A stretch of DNA of 64,000 nt from Phoma sp. XZ068 (taxonomy: Eukaryota; Ascomycota; Dothideomycetes; Pleosporales; Didymellaceae), in the NCBI GenBank assembly GCA_004835665.1, contig RBKR01000016.1:124001-188000 (forward strand), read 5' to 3'. Below, one piece after another: positions 32,410-45,300 of this stretch (position 1 is its first letter; each line of letters begins with the position of its first letter). Made by a program: the position numbers and the translations under genes. The notes under the pieces are model-generated. The model had not been told where the DNA came from. It did no database searches and saw nothing but the letters and a program-made list of their open reading frames with translations.

Positions 32410-34360
32410 TTAAGAAAGAACACCAGTGGAAGACATCTTCTTGCGGAGATGGTTCTTGTACTCGCCGATGGAGCCGTCCCATCTTCGGACAGTCTTGTGC
32501 TCGCAAACCATGATGTCCTTGGCAATCTTGTCGAGGAGACTGGAAGAGAGTTAGCAATGTGTTCAGTAATGCATTCGCGAGAAACGTACCGGAAGTCGTG
32601 GGAGACGACGACAACACCACCGCTGAAAGCGTTGATAGCATCAGCGAGGGAGTCGATTGTGGGAATATCGAGACCGTTGGTAGGCTCATCGAGCAACAAC
32701 ATGTTGGGGCCCTCAATAGCCAAAAGGGCGAAGACAATACGGGACTTCTGACCGTCGGACAGAGTAGCCATCTTTGATGTCTGGCCTTCACCAGTCATAC
32801 CGAAGCGACCAAGCTGCTGGCGCCAGTACTGGTAGTCCTGGCTGATGTGCGAGAACCTGTCACGGACGAAGTCGAGGGCAGACTTGGTCAGGTCGAGCTG
32901 CTCAGCAGAGTGCTGGGAGTAGACACCGAGCTTCAAGTGAGTGTGACGCGAGACAACACCGCTTGTAGGGCTGAGCTTGCCAGTGAAGATGTTGAGCAGA
33001 GTCGACTTTCCAACACCGTTAGGTCCGACAAGGGCGGTACGGGAGTCCATGTCGACACCGAAGTCGAGGTTCTCGTACAGGTTGTCGGCGGCCTCGCCAG
33101 AGTAAGAGAAGGTGACATCGTCGAGCGAAAGCACAGGCGGGGGGAGCTTCTCAACATCAGCGAAGCGGAAAGAGAAGACCCTGTCAACCTGGACGGGCTC
33201 GATGAGACCATCTGCTTCCATCTTGTCGAGAATCTTCTGGCGAGACTTGGCCTGCCTGACCAAGTTGGCGTATGTACCGGCGGAGGCAATGAACTTCTTG
33301 ATGTGCTTGATCTCGTCCTGCTGCTTCTCGTAGGCCTTGGTCTGGTTGACCTCCTGCTCGGAGCGGGTCTTGTGGTAAGAGTCGTAGTTACCTCCGTAGT
33401 AGAGGAGCTGCTTCTGACGCATGTCGATCATGTTTGTGCAAACACCGTTCAGGAAATCCATGGAGTGAGAAACCAGGATAAGAGTGCGGTCCCACTTCTT
33501 CATGTACTCCTCCAACCACACACAGGCCTCCAAATCCAAATGGGCAGTGGGGTCATCGAGCAGCAACAACGCAGGCTTGACGAACAGAGCCTTGGCGAGG
33601 GCGACACGCATACGCCATCCACCGGACATGTCCTTGGTCTTCTTGTGGATGGTCTTCTTGTTGAAACCGAGACCAGTCAGGATAAGGGAGGCGCGAACGT
33701 GGAAAGTGGAGGGGTCCATGCTCTCTTGACGCTATATCTTGTTAGCTGGATGTTGATAATGAAAAAATGTGAGTAGCTGCATACCTCGTAAATGTCCTCA
33801 AGCTGGGGTGCCTCAGGGCCATGGTTCTCAAGGATCTCCTCGGCAAGCTTCTCGAGACGAGCCAGCTCGTTCTCAGCCTCACGGACGACCCACTCAAGGG
33901 CACCCAGCTCAGTCTTGGGAGCACCCTGGTTCAGCAGGTAGATGTCGATGTGGTCGGGGAAGGGGAACTCGCGGGCGTCGATGGCCTTGAGGAGAGTGGT
34001 CTTTCCGCAACCGTTCTCACCCAAAAGACCGTAGCGGCGGCCGTATGTGACTTCGAGGGTAGTGTCGTTGAAAAGAACCTTTCCGTGGAACACAAGCGAG
34101 GCCGAGGTGATCTTAACGTCGCGAGACGCAGCAAGAGAGGCAAGGACACCAGTGGTGACACGGTCGGACAGACCGTGCTTGTCCTCCTGCATGGTGAGCT
34201 TGCGGACTTCCTCGTTGAGCTCGAGATCCTCAGCGCCATCGCCGTTCACCGACGAAGCCTTGGACGCATTCTTGGAGGAGGCCTTGGAGGCGAGGGTCTT
34301 CTTGGGCTTGCCCTCGGCAGCGCGCTTTGCCTCACGGGCAGCCTTCGATGCGGAGACCAT
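32410..34360 (-). CDS. ARB1: ARB1, ABC-F ATPase in ribosome biogenesis
   Basis: A soluble twin-ATPase (ABCF2 type) that acts in 40S/60S ribosome maturation. Three exons are inferred: 34360-33785, 33731-32590 and 32539-32410, giving 615 aa. The Lys/Ala-rich N-terminus is followed by NBD1 with Walker A LLGENGCGKTTLL, signature DMSGGWRMRVALAKAL and Walker B LLLLDDPTAHLD. The linker contains SEQEVNQTKAYEKQQDEIKH. NBD2 has Walker A LVGPNGVGKSTLL, signature TLSDGQKSRIVFALL and Walker B MLLLDEPTNGLD. No transmembrane segments. The NBD1 Walker B reads LDDPT rather than the common LDEPT. The last exon (YKNHLRKKMSSTGVLS at its end) completes the protein after a 50-nt intron inside the H-loop region SHDF-R. 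Confidence 0.95.
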
Positions 34361-35102
34361 GTTGTAGTGTTGTGAGAGGAAGAGACGCGGGTGGTGGGGT
34401 GGAAGAGGAAAACTCGTCGAATTTCAAGATATGGCGGGGCAGACAGACCCACTCTCTTTATCGATACGGTCAACAAAGAGCAAATGCTACACTCGAAAAA
34501 GGAGAACGAGTGAATGTAGGGAGGAGGTGAGGAGAAAGAGGAGGTGTAAGAAAGGGTAGGTATAGGTTTGCTCGGGCAAGCCTTGTCTGGAGAACCCTGT
34601 GAATGTGCCTAATTTTTTCTTCGTTGGTCGTGGCGAAGCGGATTCCAGCCAATGAAAGGAGCAGCAACTGCGCCATCGTCATCGGGCAGGTAAGGCTTTG
34701 GGCGTCCGCCGGCGCAAAGCCGCCCTCACCAAACTACCCCAGAAAAGTGCACTGGAGTATAAGATGTTGAGGACCTCCTGGCAAAAACAACGTTCATTGG
34801 AAGTCGCAGAAAGGCAATTAATCCACCTTAAACGACTATTCCGCTGCAAAGTATCGAATCTCGAGCATCCGGCGTTCGGCAAACGCTTCAGACGATAACA
34901 GCCACATTGGTATGGACCACTGCTAAAAGACTCTGGTGTAGGAATTCACTCTGTTTTCGGAAATAGAAAGCCCAGACGTCATTGCAAATCACGTTCGCTG
35001 TGCAGAGACGCCTCGGAGATCGTAAATGTTGTGCATTGCCCTTATCTATGGCTTCCCAATGCGGCATTGGCGGCGTGATAAGGCGTGGGACTATTCAAGG
35101 TA
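34361..35102. other. Intergenic between ARB1 and the HPP protein
   Basis: About 740 bases containing the ARB1 promoter and the 3' side of the HPP gene. No credible open frame or repeat. Confidence 0.5.
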
Positions 35103-36154
35103 TTATCTCCCACTGCGACTGCTTTCGCTATTATTTCTTCCTTGTTCGCTTCTTGTTGGCACCATAGTAAACTCTGTGCTGCTCCTTGTACTGCTCGAAT
35201 CTGTGTCATCAAGATTCTTTCCTGTCCGTTCTCCGTCCACTCTTCTCCGCAGTCGTCCCCGTAATTTCTCCAGCAAATCTGCCTCATCCTTATTCAAGCT
35301 CAGTGCCTCTGGTAATGTAACCCCGGCCCCTGTAATCTCGATCTTTTCATATTGCTGGTCGTACTTTTGTTCTTCTTCCGTCTCTCTCCGCTCCAAGCCG
35401 CCTCGTGCATCAGGTACGGTCTCAAGGTCCTGCTTCTTCGCCTTTCTTATATCCAGCGGCGTCCACCAATATATCGGAAACTGTCTTTGGATATTGTTGA
35501 TGAAGAGGCCCACGATGATCATTAGTGTCGCTCCCCATGCGACAAGGCCTACAAAATACCATCCCATGGCCGTGATGGCTGGCTCAGTGGCAGCAAGTAC
35601 AGCAGACGCGCCGCCAGGTGGGTGAACGGTGCCAGTCAGGAGCATCACGGCAGACGCGCAAGCACATGCTATGGCGCCAGCTATCCACTTGATCTTCTCA
35701 TACTCTGTGTGGTATTGGAAGAGCTTAGAGACTCCCACGCCGATGATGGCGGAGAAGGTATGGCCGAGTAGAGCATTGCGTGGTTGCCCGAGAGGTGAGC
35801 GGACTGCATTGTACTCTAAGATTGCTGATGCACCCTAGACGGACCAGTTAGGGAAGTACAACAACAATCCATCTGCTTACTTACGAACGATGCGATGAAT
35901 GCAGGTGGTGCATGTTGTTGTATGCTTTCAGTATTGTTGAAGACTGCTGCGACCACAGCTAACCCGCAGAACGCTCCTACCAACGACCAGAACGCACCCA
36001 AGATGTTCCCAACGTCTTGCTTCTGCTCTCTTCGATAACCCAGAAACCTCGACACAGGTGTGGGTAGCTTGTGTAACGGCGAGGCGGGTATGATGCGGTT
36101 AAGGTACCGGTCGAGGTCGAGATGCCAACTCTCGGCCTCCTTGAAGACACTCAT
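35103..36154 (-). CDS. HPP-family integral membrane protein
   Basis: Two exons are inferred, 36154-35885 and 35834-35103, giving 333 aa. The cytosolic-looking N-terminus (MSVFKEAESWHLDLDRYLNR) is followed by about five hydrophobic segments, among them ILGAFWSLVGAFCGLAVVAA and WIAGAIACACASAVMLLTG. The family signature HPP occurs in TVHPPGGASAVL, followed by MGWYFVGLVAWGATLMIIVG. The C-terminal 110 residues are charged and hydrophilic (KAKKQDLETVPDARGGLERR), ending RSGR. HPP proteins in plants have been linked to nitrite transport; the role in fungi is not established, and I do not infer a substrate. The intron is 50 nt and falls in SF-GASAILE. Confidence 0.88.
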
Positions 36155-37172
36155 CCTGAATAGCCTTCACAGTAAAAGCCTCATACACAACGAACAAAGG
36201 AACGCCCGCTCTAGGTGCACAGAACTCAGGAACAAGAAGCAAGATGGAACCGAAATGTGATCTTTGCATTTCGAAGTGCGGCCGGCTATTGCGCCATCTT
36301 TAGGCCTGGAGCATTACACACAGCTTCGGTGCCGAACGCCGTCTAACCCCCTCTTCCGGTCGCCGAAACTACAAAAATGACCCAAAAGCACGCCGAAACT
36401 TCAGGATCAGAGAGTGCATGCTGATGTACCTGAGCACATGAGATGTTACGAATGACGATCGTAGAGTCCTTTCACGCGCAAAGAGGCGCGCCTTTACGTA
36501 AAATTACGTACGACGAACCTTAACTAAACGACCTTCTCCTCGGGCCCGCGGCTACGAGTATATATACAACAGGAGATGCCCAACTCAACCACGGAAAAAT
36601 GCTTCGAAAGGATTCGCAGGCTCTTGACTGAATTCGCTGTCACACTGGGGCATTGGTGGATTTGCTGTATTGTGGATGCATGGTTCTCCACGTTCGCAGT
36701 GTAAATGGATGTTTGAGCAGGTTCGTGATGAAATCAGATGCAATTAATGAATGTCTTGCAGACCGCAAGGCTGCCACAATCGAAATCCTTGTTTGTTGAT
36801 CCAGACTGACGTGCATTTGGCGGTGAGGCTACAAGGCTGTTCAGAATCCGGGGTACCAAGTTCGCGATCGACGTCATCACTTCAAGCCGCTGTTCTAGAC
36901 TTCGAAGCACTACAGGCAGCCTTCCACACAGCCAGTATGTGTGAATGGGAGCTGTTACGAATCATAATATTTCATTGAGTTGATTGTCATAGCGAAGGTG
37001 CGTCCGCAGATGCGAAGAGACACCCCTTTACAGAGCAGATATTGCGCGTGCTAGATGGTATTCTAAGAATTCAATAATTACGTTGAAAGCTTCGGCGAGG
37101 ACAGACTTGACACTCGACAAGTGCTTCTATTTCATTTATGTACAAAGAAAACCCCAAGACAAAGAGTTAAAG
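36155..37172. other. Intergenic between the HPP gene and NLR1
   Basis: About 1.0 kb: the HPP upstream region and the 3' region of NLR1. A TATA-like run (tatatata) occurs near 36558 but is not in a clear promoter position for an annotated gene. No credible open frame. Confidence 0.4.
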
Positions 37173-40100
37173 CTACTCAGACCCCGACGAGAGCCCATCT
37201 TCCGAACCCGGATCAGCACCCGCATCAAGCAGCATTTTGACTACCTGCTTGTTGGAGCGCCATGAAGAGCGAGCTGCCTTCAGTGCGTTGCCATACTCCC
37301 CACCCTGTGCGTCAACATCAGCACCCGCATCAAGCAGTATCTCAACTATCTGCTCGTGGCCTTCAATTGAAGCTGCCTGCAGTGCGTTGCCGTAGTATCC
37401 TCCCTGTGCGTTGATCTCAGCACCTGCATCAAGCAGTATCTTGACTATCTGCTTGTTACCACTGTATGAAGCTGCCTGGAGTGCGTTGCCATATCGTCCA
37501 CCCTGTGCCTTAACCTCAGCACCTGTGTCAAGCAGTATCTTGACTATCTGCTTGTTGCCTCTACCTCTAATTGAAGCTGCCTGTAGTGCGTTGCCATACT
37601 CCCCACCCTGCGCGTTAACATCAGCACCTGCATCCAGCAGTATCTTGACTATCTGCTCGTGACCCTGATATGAAGCTGCCTGCAGTGCGTTTCCAAGGTA
37701 TCCGCCCTGTGCGTTAACCTCAGCACCTGCATTAAGCAGCATATTAACTATCTGCTCGTTGTGGCTAAACGAAGCTGCCTGGAGCGCGGTACTATACTCT
37801 CCACGCTGTGCATTAATATCAGCACCTGCATCAAGCAGGAGCTTGACTATCTGCTTGTTACCACTGTATGAAGCTGCCTGCAGTGCGTTGCCATACTCTC
37901 CACCCTGTGCGTTAACAGCAGCACCTGCATCAAGCAGGAGCTTGACTATCTGCTTGTTACCACTGTATGAAGCTGCCTGCAGTGCGTTGCCATACTCTCC
38001 ACCCTGTGCGTTAACCTCAGCACCTGCATTAAGCAGTATTGTGACTATCTGTTCTTCACCCCAACATGAAGCTGCCTGGAGCGCGTTGCTATATACTCCA
38101 CCCTGCGCGTTAACATCAGCACCTGCGTCAAGCAGTATCTTGACTATCTGCTTGTGGCCTTGGCACGAAGCTGCCTGCAGTGCGTTGCCAAGGTGTCCAC
38201 CCTGTGCGTTAACATCAGCACCTGCGTCAAGCAGTATCTTGACTATCTGCTTGTGGCCTTGGCATGAAGCTGCCTGCAATGCGTTGCCAAGGTGTCCACC
38301 CTGTGCGTTAACATCAGCACCTGCGTCAAGCAGTATCTTGACTATCTGCTTGCGGCCCTGGCACGAAGCTGCCTGCAGTGCGTTGCCAAAGTGTCCACCC
38401 TGTGTGTTAACATCAGCACCTGCGTCAAGCAGTATCTTGACTATCTGCTTGCGGCCTTGGTACGAAGCTGCATGCAGTGCGTTGCAAAAGTGTCCACCCT
38501 GCGCATTAACGTCGGCGTTGTTATTAATTAGGAGCCTGACTAACTGCTCATGGCCGTGATTTGATGCGGACTGCAGTGCGTTGCCAAAGCGCCCACCCTG
38601 TGCGTTAACATCAGCGTGTTTGTCGATTAATACTCGAACAATGTCCTGGTTGCCGCCCACGCACGCGTAGTACAGTGCAGTACTGCCGTTCCCATCTTTC
38701 TCGTTAACTTCACACCCTCCCTCGAGAAGTCGGACAATTGCATTCATCAGCCCTGCAGAAGCTGCCAGTTGTAAAGCGTATTTTGGAGGCGTTCGGTCGA
38801 GCCATCTTTCCCTTAAGGCGGGGATTTTGTACAGCCCCGTGCTGTATACAACTGTACCTGGAGTTACTATGAACCCCATGGGATTGAAGCGCTCCCAGAC
38901 AGTTCCATAGTCGTGGCCATCTCGCAAGACTTTGATTTGCAGAATTGCTGCAAGATCCTTGCTCTCTCGTTGAAAGAGCGTCTCTAATTGGTTCATGACA
39001 TCGACACAGAGTGGTTCACACTTCAAAATATGGTCGTCAAAATTTTGACATACATACCCCGCGAAAGGATCATCTTGAAGTCGCCGGTAAAGGTAAATGA
39101 CTTCCTCAGCTGGTTCATTGAATGCCGTTAGCTGGATGTACGTGAGACACGTTAAGCTCAATTTCCTGTGAACCGAGGTCGAGTCGAAAAGCTGTGCTCG
39201 TATGGTTTGTCGCGACAGTCCTTGAACAGTGGTTGTCAAGAACTCCTGCACTGTGAAATGGATTGGCCGGATGGAGTCATTGGCTTCTTCTAGTAGATTA
39301 CCACAAGCTTCAAGGACCACTTGAGTGGAGTCGGGTTGTAGATCTTTTAGGACTGAGCACCTGGAGTTGATTGCAAGCGCATGTTGAAGTTCCTCAATAC
39401 TGAGAGGTCTCCGAGCATAGACCGTCCAAGCCAGGCAATTTAGTGCCAGATCCCTCATATAGGGAGACTGGGCTTCGATCCGCTCCAGTATTCGAACGTA
39501 GGTGTCTGGCAAGCCCTGAGGTAGTGCGTCCAATGCAACTTCCACCACTTGGTCTCTGTGGGCTTTGCTCACTTGACAGAGGCTGTCTAGTTGAAGGTTG
39601 ACCCAAAGAAACCTGTGTCAGTTTTAGCATTCAAAAACCTCTGAACTGGATACGATGTACTTACATCCCTTCCGCCTTTGCAGCGAGTGTCTGGACGATC
39701 TTTTCTTTGAGTCCATCATCAGTAACGTACAATGTCTTGCCGTGCTTCCCAGCCCGCAACTTTTCGACTTCACTGCGAGCAAAGGTCTCTATATCTGCGT
39801 CCACGGTCTTGGTCTGTATTTGAATTGTAGGTATGCGGTTGTCTCCAAAAGCTTTGGCGATGTCCATCTCATTCCGACTAGTGACGAACACCTTGACAAG
39901 GCATCCAATTTGCGACGTCACTATACCGGTAATGAACGCAAGCACACCTTCCCGTTCTCGCTCTGGACACTCGTCCAGAGCATCAATCACGACGTATACC
40001 TGAGATAGATCCTGGATGAGGGATACAAACCTTTCCTGTGTGCCCACTAAAGATGGAGGCAACGCATCGTGCTTGGCTTGGAGCAGGCCATGAGGTATTT

Positions 40101-41474
40101 TATCTTTCCTTCGACACAGCTGCTTGAGCAGAGCATTTACAATATTGTGAAGGTCGGTCAGCTCCGTGTTGCGAAAATTATAATAAGCAAAGCAGAGGGC
40201 GATGTCCTCTCGCAGTCCAACCCTCGCAGTGATGTCTTCGATGACACTGGAGCTAGGTACACAGATAAGTAAAATGTTTCCAGACAAGGTAGGTATTGCA
40301 TTCACTTACGCAAGCACAGATTTGCCTATGCCAGCTAGAAGTTGTCAGCAGGGTACATCTACAAGAGAAGCACGGTATTGCCTACGTTTTCCATGGCACC
40401 ACAGGAGGGATGAGGCAGCGCTGTTGAACCACTCCTGATACTTCAGCTCTCTTGGCAGCCAGCCGCACGTGTTTTCGTGCTTTTTCGCGTAAGTGTCCTG
40501 GTGAATTTTCTCGAAATCGATGTTCGACACCCAAGCGAGGAACTCTGATCGTTCTTTCTCTAAAAATATGTTAACGAGATAGAGGCGCGCACTGCATCCG
40601 CAGTGATAGTCTTACTTTCTTCCTCACGGCGTCTTTCCTGCTCAGCCTTCCTGGCGAAATCGAAATGCAAGGATTGGACAGAATGCAGTAGTAGATCAAG
40701 CTGGTGCTGCAGATTCTCTTTGATAACCGCAAACTCAGACTCGAACGTCTCCCAGTGTTGGCGCATGAAAGCTCTAAGAGAAGTCCATTTCCGCTTGTCT
40801 CCGTTGATGTCGACAAACACACGACGCGCCTTCCAGCCGAATTCAAGCACGTTCGCGTAAGCATTGATCACCGTCGTCTCTACAATCTTGATATCTGCCG
40901 CCTTCGCATATTCCGCTAAAGGACCCAGGTAGTCTTCGAAAGTACAGATCATGTCGGTCAGCTTGCTGAAGTACATTGTGAACTTCAGTGCAAGGTCGAT
41001 AACGATCCTGACTGAGCCAACAACCAGTGATGATATTTCAGGGCTTGCCTGGATGCCAATTACCACACCTCCCATGAACCTGTTGAGCAGATCCAGAAAT
41101 TTCGAGAGACGCTGAGCATGAGGTCTGAAGGATGAGTCGATCTTGTGCGACTCATCATATGTTTGTACGCAGGAGAGTAGGGTTCGCTCGTTGATAGTCT
41201 TTGACGCCTGCGCAAATGCTGCTTTGTCAGCGTTAGGGAGCTTCTCTGTTGTCTTCGCTAAGGCTTCCTCAAGCACTACGCTATGTGCCGTTGCTGCGGT
41301 CCTTGAACTTCCGTGCAATCCAGTCGGACGTGACGGGGAGGATGGGGGTGGAACATGCGGAGATGATGTTTGTTGCGCAGGCGGCAGAGGAACTGTGTGG
41401 CTTATTGCTGAGCGGGTAGTGTCCGGTGTGAGTAATCCACGCATACGAATCTGCAAGCGGTCTCGTTTCCGCAT
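37173..41474 (-). CDS. NLR1: NACHT NTPase with C-terminal ankyrin-repeat array
   Basis: A STAND/NLR-type switch protein. Five exons are inferred: 41474-40616, 40559-40386, 40334-40310, 40252-39665 and 39612-37173, giving 1361 aa. Residues 1-290 are helical and resemble the N-terminal domains of fungal STAND proteins (Goodbye/DUF7708 style; VVIGIQASPEISSLVVGSVR). NACHT: Walker A HGKPGIGKSVLA (about 342-353), encoded across a 25-nt exon, and Walker B VYVVIDALDECPE (about 438-450). Next come FLWVNLQLDSL, a winged-helix region (LALNCLAWTVYARRPLSIEE) and IHFTVQEFL. From about residue 820 to the end are about 16 ankyrin repeats, many close copies of GADVNAQGG..GNALQAAS. In other fungi such proteins act in non-self recognition and incompatibility; here that is inference. 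Confidence 0.9.
37200..38720 (-). repeat. Ankyrin-coding tandem repeat array, unit about 99 bases
   Basis: About 15 tandem units in the last exon of NLR1, each 33 codons (two units are a few codons longer). Neighbouring units are almost identical at the DNA level: units around 38170-38370 repeat nearly base for base, as do units around 37810-38010. Variation concentrates at the two codons before the GNALQAAS core and the four or five codons after it. Confidence 0.93.
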
Positions 41475-42380
41475 CTTCAATCGAAGTCGTACGTCTAGGA
41501 ACAATTTCTAGTATGTAACGTATTGTATATGAAAGGTTGATCCTCCACTTCCGTTTTTAATAGGATTACGACGTTGCGGGGTAGGCTCGAGGCTCAGATA
41601 GCTGCGCCTCTATGCACCATCTTCCTGCAAGGCAAATGCAATCACTGCCAATCAGCACGCACAACATGGGTGCTGTCAGCCTTTCACGATAAAATCGTCT
41701 GTAGACCATAGAAGCACAAATGTTCCAAAACCAATACGCTATTGCTCCGCCCCCAAGATGTAAGGGGTCAGGGATGTGCGGCGATATCACTAGGATTACT
41801 GCAGCGATACATGTGGTGGAGGCTGTTGTCCTGCCAAGAAAACAGCCTCAGTGACTGGATCGCCTGCATACAGCCGTTGACAACAAGATTTATCCTCCTC
41901 CAAAAATACGTTCTCTCTGTGATGCTTTCAGTCTAGCACCTCGACTGGCCTCACTTTTGTCTCTGGGTAACGTTTGATCTCGTTAGCGAAACAATCAACG
42001 GTATAGCCATCAAATGCAGGAATCTAGGGCGGAGCCTGCTATCCTAGAGAAATTGATATAATTACTACATGAACATGAGTTCTTAAAAAACGCAAAGACG
42101 AGGCGCTAAAGGTCTGAACCACCAGCCTGTCCCGAGATAGGTGGTTATAGGAGCATGCACCTTGAGCATACTCTGGTATACATACTCTGGATGCGTCTCT
42201 AATCCGAATAAATTTAAGAAGCTTAAGAAGCAGTAAAATGCGACGGGACAGTGCGTGCGCCTGTATGGGGCGCCGGCATGACCATCGTGTGAACGCTGAA
42301 CTATACACCCATTACCTATACACCGTAAAAACGTCGTAACATCATAACACCCACACTACGCGGAAGGGGGTTCTCCTCTA
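41475..42380. other. Intergenic between NLR1 and RAD16
   Basis: About 900 bases: the NLR1 upstream region and the RAD16 3' region. Small open frames have no family features. Confidence 0.5.
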
Positions 42381-45300
42381 CTACGAACCACGGAACAAGA
42401 ATTGCAAGTCCTCGGGGCTCAGACGGTCCATTGCAACCTTGTCGTTGTTGACGGTTCCGGCAATCATAGCTGCCTTCTTTTCTTGCAGCGCCACCATACG
42501 AGACTCGACACTGTCTTCGATACAGAGACGAGTGATGACGCAAGGTCGCTTTTGGCCGATGCGGTGACAGCGGTCGGCGGACTGCCATTCAGCAGCAGGG
42601 TTCCACCATCTAGCGCTTGTTAACAAGATGCATTGCAAGTAGTGAACAGAAAAACTTACGGATCAACGATGAACACTCTGGATGCCTCCGTCAAGTTGAG
42701 CGCCACACCTCCAGCCTTCAGCGACACCAGGAAGACTTCCACATCAGGATTCGTCATGAAATGATCAATACTCTTCTGTCGCATAGCAGGCGTCATGCTA
42801 CCATCAAGCATAACTGTGTTGAAACCCGCACGACGCAGGCGCCACTCGATCAACTGCAGCATAGACGTGAACTGACTGAACACAATCGACTTTAGCGTCT
42901 GCTTCTTACTGCGCAACTTGTATAGGTCGTAAACTAGCATCTCAATTTTGGTTGAGCTTGTCCAGTTCTCCATCTTGATGCGGTTGATGATGGATGTCTT
43001 CTTGACGGAGTCTTCATCCTGCTCCAGCTCAGGCTGTTCAAAGTCGATGGTGAGAGCGATATGGCAGCGGGGACAGTCGGCGTCGGTGCCTGACGCTTCG
43101 CACGTGTCCATGTAGTCCCTGACGCAAGCGCGGCAGAACTCGTGGCGGCAGTGGGAGCGGATGGCGTCTTCGGCTGGCTCATCGCAGATGTTGCAGACGT
43201 AGACGTTTTGGCTACCTTCCGCGGCATTCTTCTTTAAAAGGAGGTCAGGGTGGTTAGCAACTTGGCGCATTTGCATGATCAAACCGAAGATGTTCGCGTA
43301 GTTGTTCAGCATAACACCTTGAGCGACGTAAGTGTCGAACTTGCGGTTCGAGTTAGACATGATCGAGGTTGAGAAATCGCGCTCGACTTCGCTGAAAAAC
43401 TCGTTGTGGATTACGATGTCTTTCATGGGAAGCTCCATAGAGTTGGTGTGATCACGCTTCATGCGGCGCAACATGATGCGGGCAGTAATCATGTGTAACT
43501 TGGCCAGCGCCTGCTCGCGGAGGTCTACATCGTCACCGGTGATAGGGTTCAGTAGCTCCTGGTTGAACACTGAAATGTGCTCAGATGCACCATGGTTGCA
43601 AGCAATGCACATGTGATCGTCGTCTGTGGCCCAATGCAGCTTCTCACATTTGCAAGTGCGGCAGAAGTAGTCCGCAAAAGGGCGGACTTCGAGGAAACGC
43701 AAAAGTGAGAAGAACTCTCCAATGCGGTTCTGCACTGGAGTTCCAGACAGGCACCACTTGTAGGTGCCTGTAAGTGCAAAACAAGCTTTGGCGACGCCGG
43801 TGTTGCGAGACTTGATGCTGTGTGCTTCGTCTAGGATGAGACGGTGGAAGTGGATGGCGTGAAGTGGCGAAGCCTCCTTGATGATATCCTCTCCACGGCT
43901 CCAGCCTTTAACTTCCTTGCGGTGCAGAGACTCCAAGCTGTTGTAAGATACCATGATAACGTCGAACTTCTTCAAATCCTTAACAGTCATCTTCTTACAC
44001 TTGGCGTTTGTGCCATGGTAGACGAGAACGTTGAGCTTGTTCTCGGTATACTCTCGAATCTCGTTCGACCATTGCATGAGGGCAACGGGTGGTACACAAA
44101 CGAGTGTGGGTGCCTTAGCGGGATAGTCGGACATGATCAGTGAGACGGCTTGAATAGTTTTACCCATGCCCATCTCGTCACCGAGAAGGCCGCCTTTGTA
44201 GTGAGTCTGCTCCTGGCGTATCATCCAACTGAGGCCTTCAAGTTGGAAGGGCTTCAACCGTCGAGTAATCGTCGTAGGCTGCTCTGCTCTCTCCACAGGT
44301 AGGACGGGAACCTTTTGAAGATCGTCCCACATTGTCCGCAGCTTCGGATGTTGTTGCTCTGCTCGCTCGCGATTCATGGCGCGCTTGCGCTCCCACTTGT
44401 CCTCAATGTGTGCGTATCTCGCCATTCGTCTTCGCTTCTCGACCTTCTCCGCATGTGTGAGTGACTTCTTGCCTCGCGCACGTTTAGGTTTTGCGGCTGA
44501 CGCCTTCTTAAGGCGCGCGCTGGCTACCATTAATGGCTCCTCTTCTTCACTATCGTCTGCAGCTAAGCTGTCGAGATCGTCGAGATCGTTTGGTGAGCCG
44601 ACATCATCGGGTTTGAATTCATCCTCTTCCTCGGAGTCCTCGAGGTCGCTGATGATGTCGTCAAGAAGGGCATTACGGCCTATACTGGGCCGATTGGAAC
44701 GACTGCGACGGCGCGAGACCTCAACATTCTTCGCGATCCCTTTACCCTTGCCAGTATAGCTGGGCTCAGAAATCAGTTCTTCGAGCAGCGAGTCTGCGTC
44801 GTCGGTCTCGACGTCAGATTCCACCCTCGCCTTTCCTTTCCCTTTGCCCTTGTATGATGGAAGCTTCGCTCGTGAGCGTGGGGCGTAGACGTCTTCGATC
44901 TCATCCTCTTCTTCGTCGTCGACCTCCTCAATCCTCCGGCGCTTGCTGCGGTGTTCGATCTCATCTTCCTCCATCTGCATCTGCAGAGCAAGTTCGGCAT
45001 CTAGATCCACCACATCGATCTCCTCGTCCGTGTCCTCGACGACCTTGCGGGTTCGTGCTGTGACAGCTTTGCTCAACCCACTCTTACGAGCTGCGCCTTG
45101 GCCGCGGCGAAAGGAGACAGCCGGTGTGTTCGATATGCTTGTACCAGGTGTATCATAGTCGGAGTTGTCGAGGGATGGAGTGCCGTTCGAAGTTTCTGAT
45201 GCCGCCTGCTGTGTAGTGGTTGCAGCAGCTGCCTGCTTGGTGCTCATGATGGGTATTGAGACCTGCTTCAAAATGCGCCGAATGGGTACTGAGGGCACGG

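Noticed and set aside
37411..38559. Long open frames on the plus strand across the ankyrin array
   Set aside because: They are antisense shadows of the 99-base ankyrin units; the repeat structure keeps the opposite frame open. The translation is a repetitive Ala/Ser/Leu/Cys pattern with no domain.
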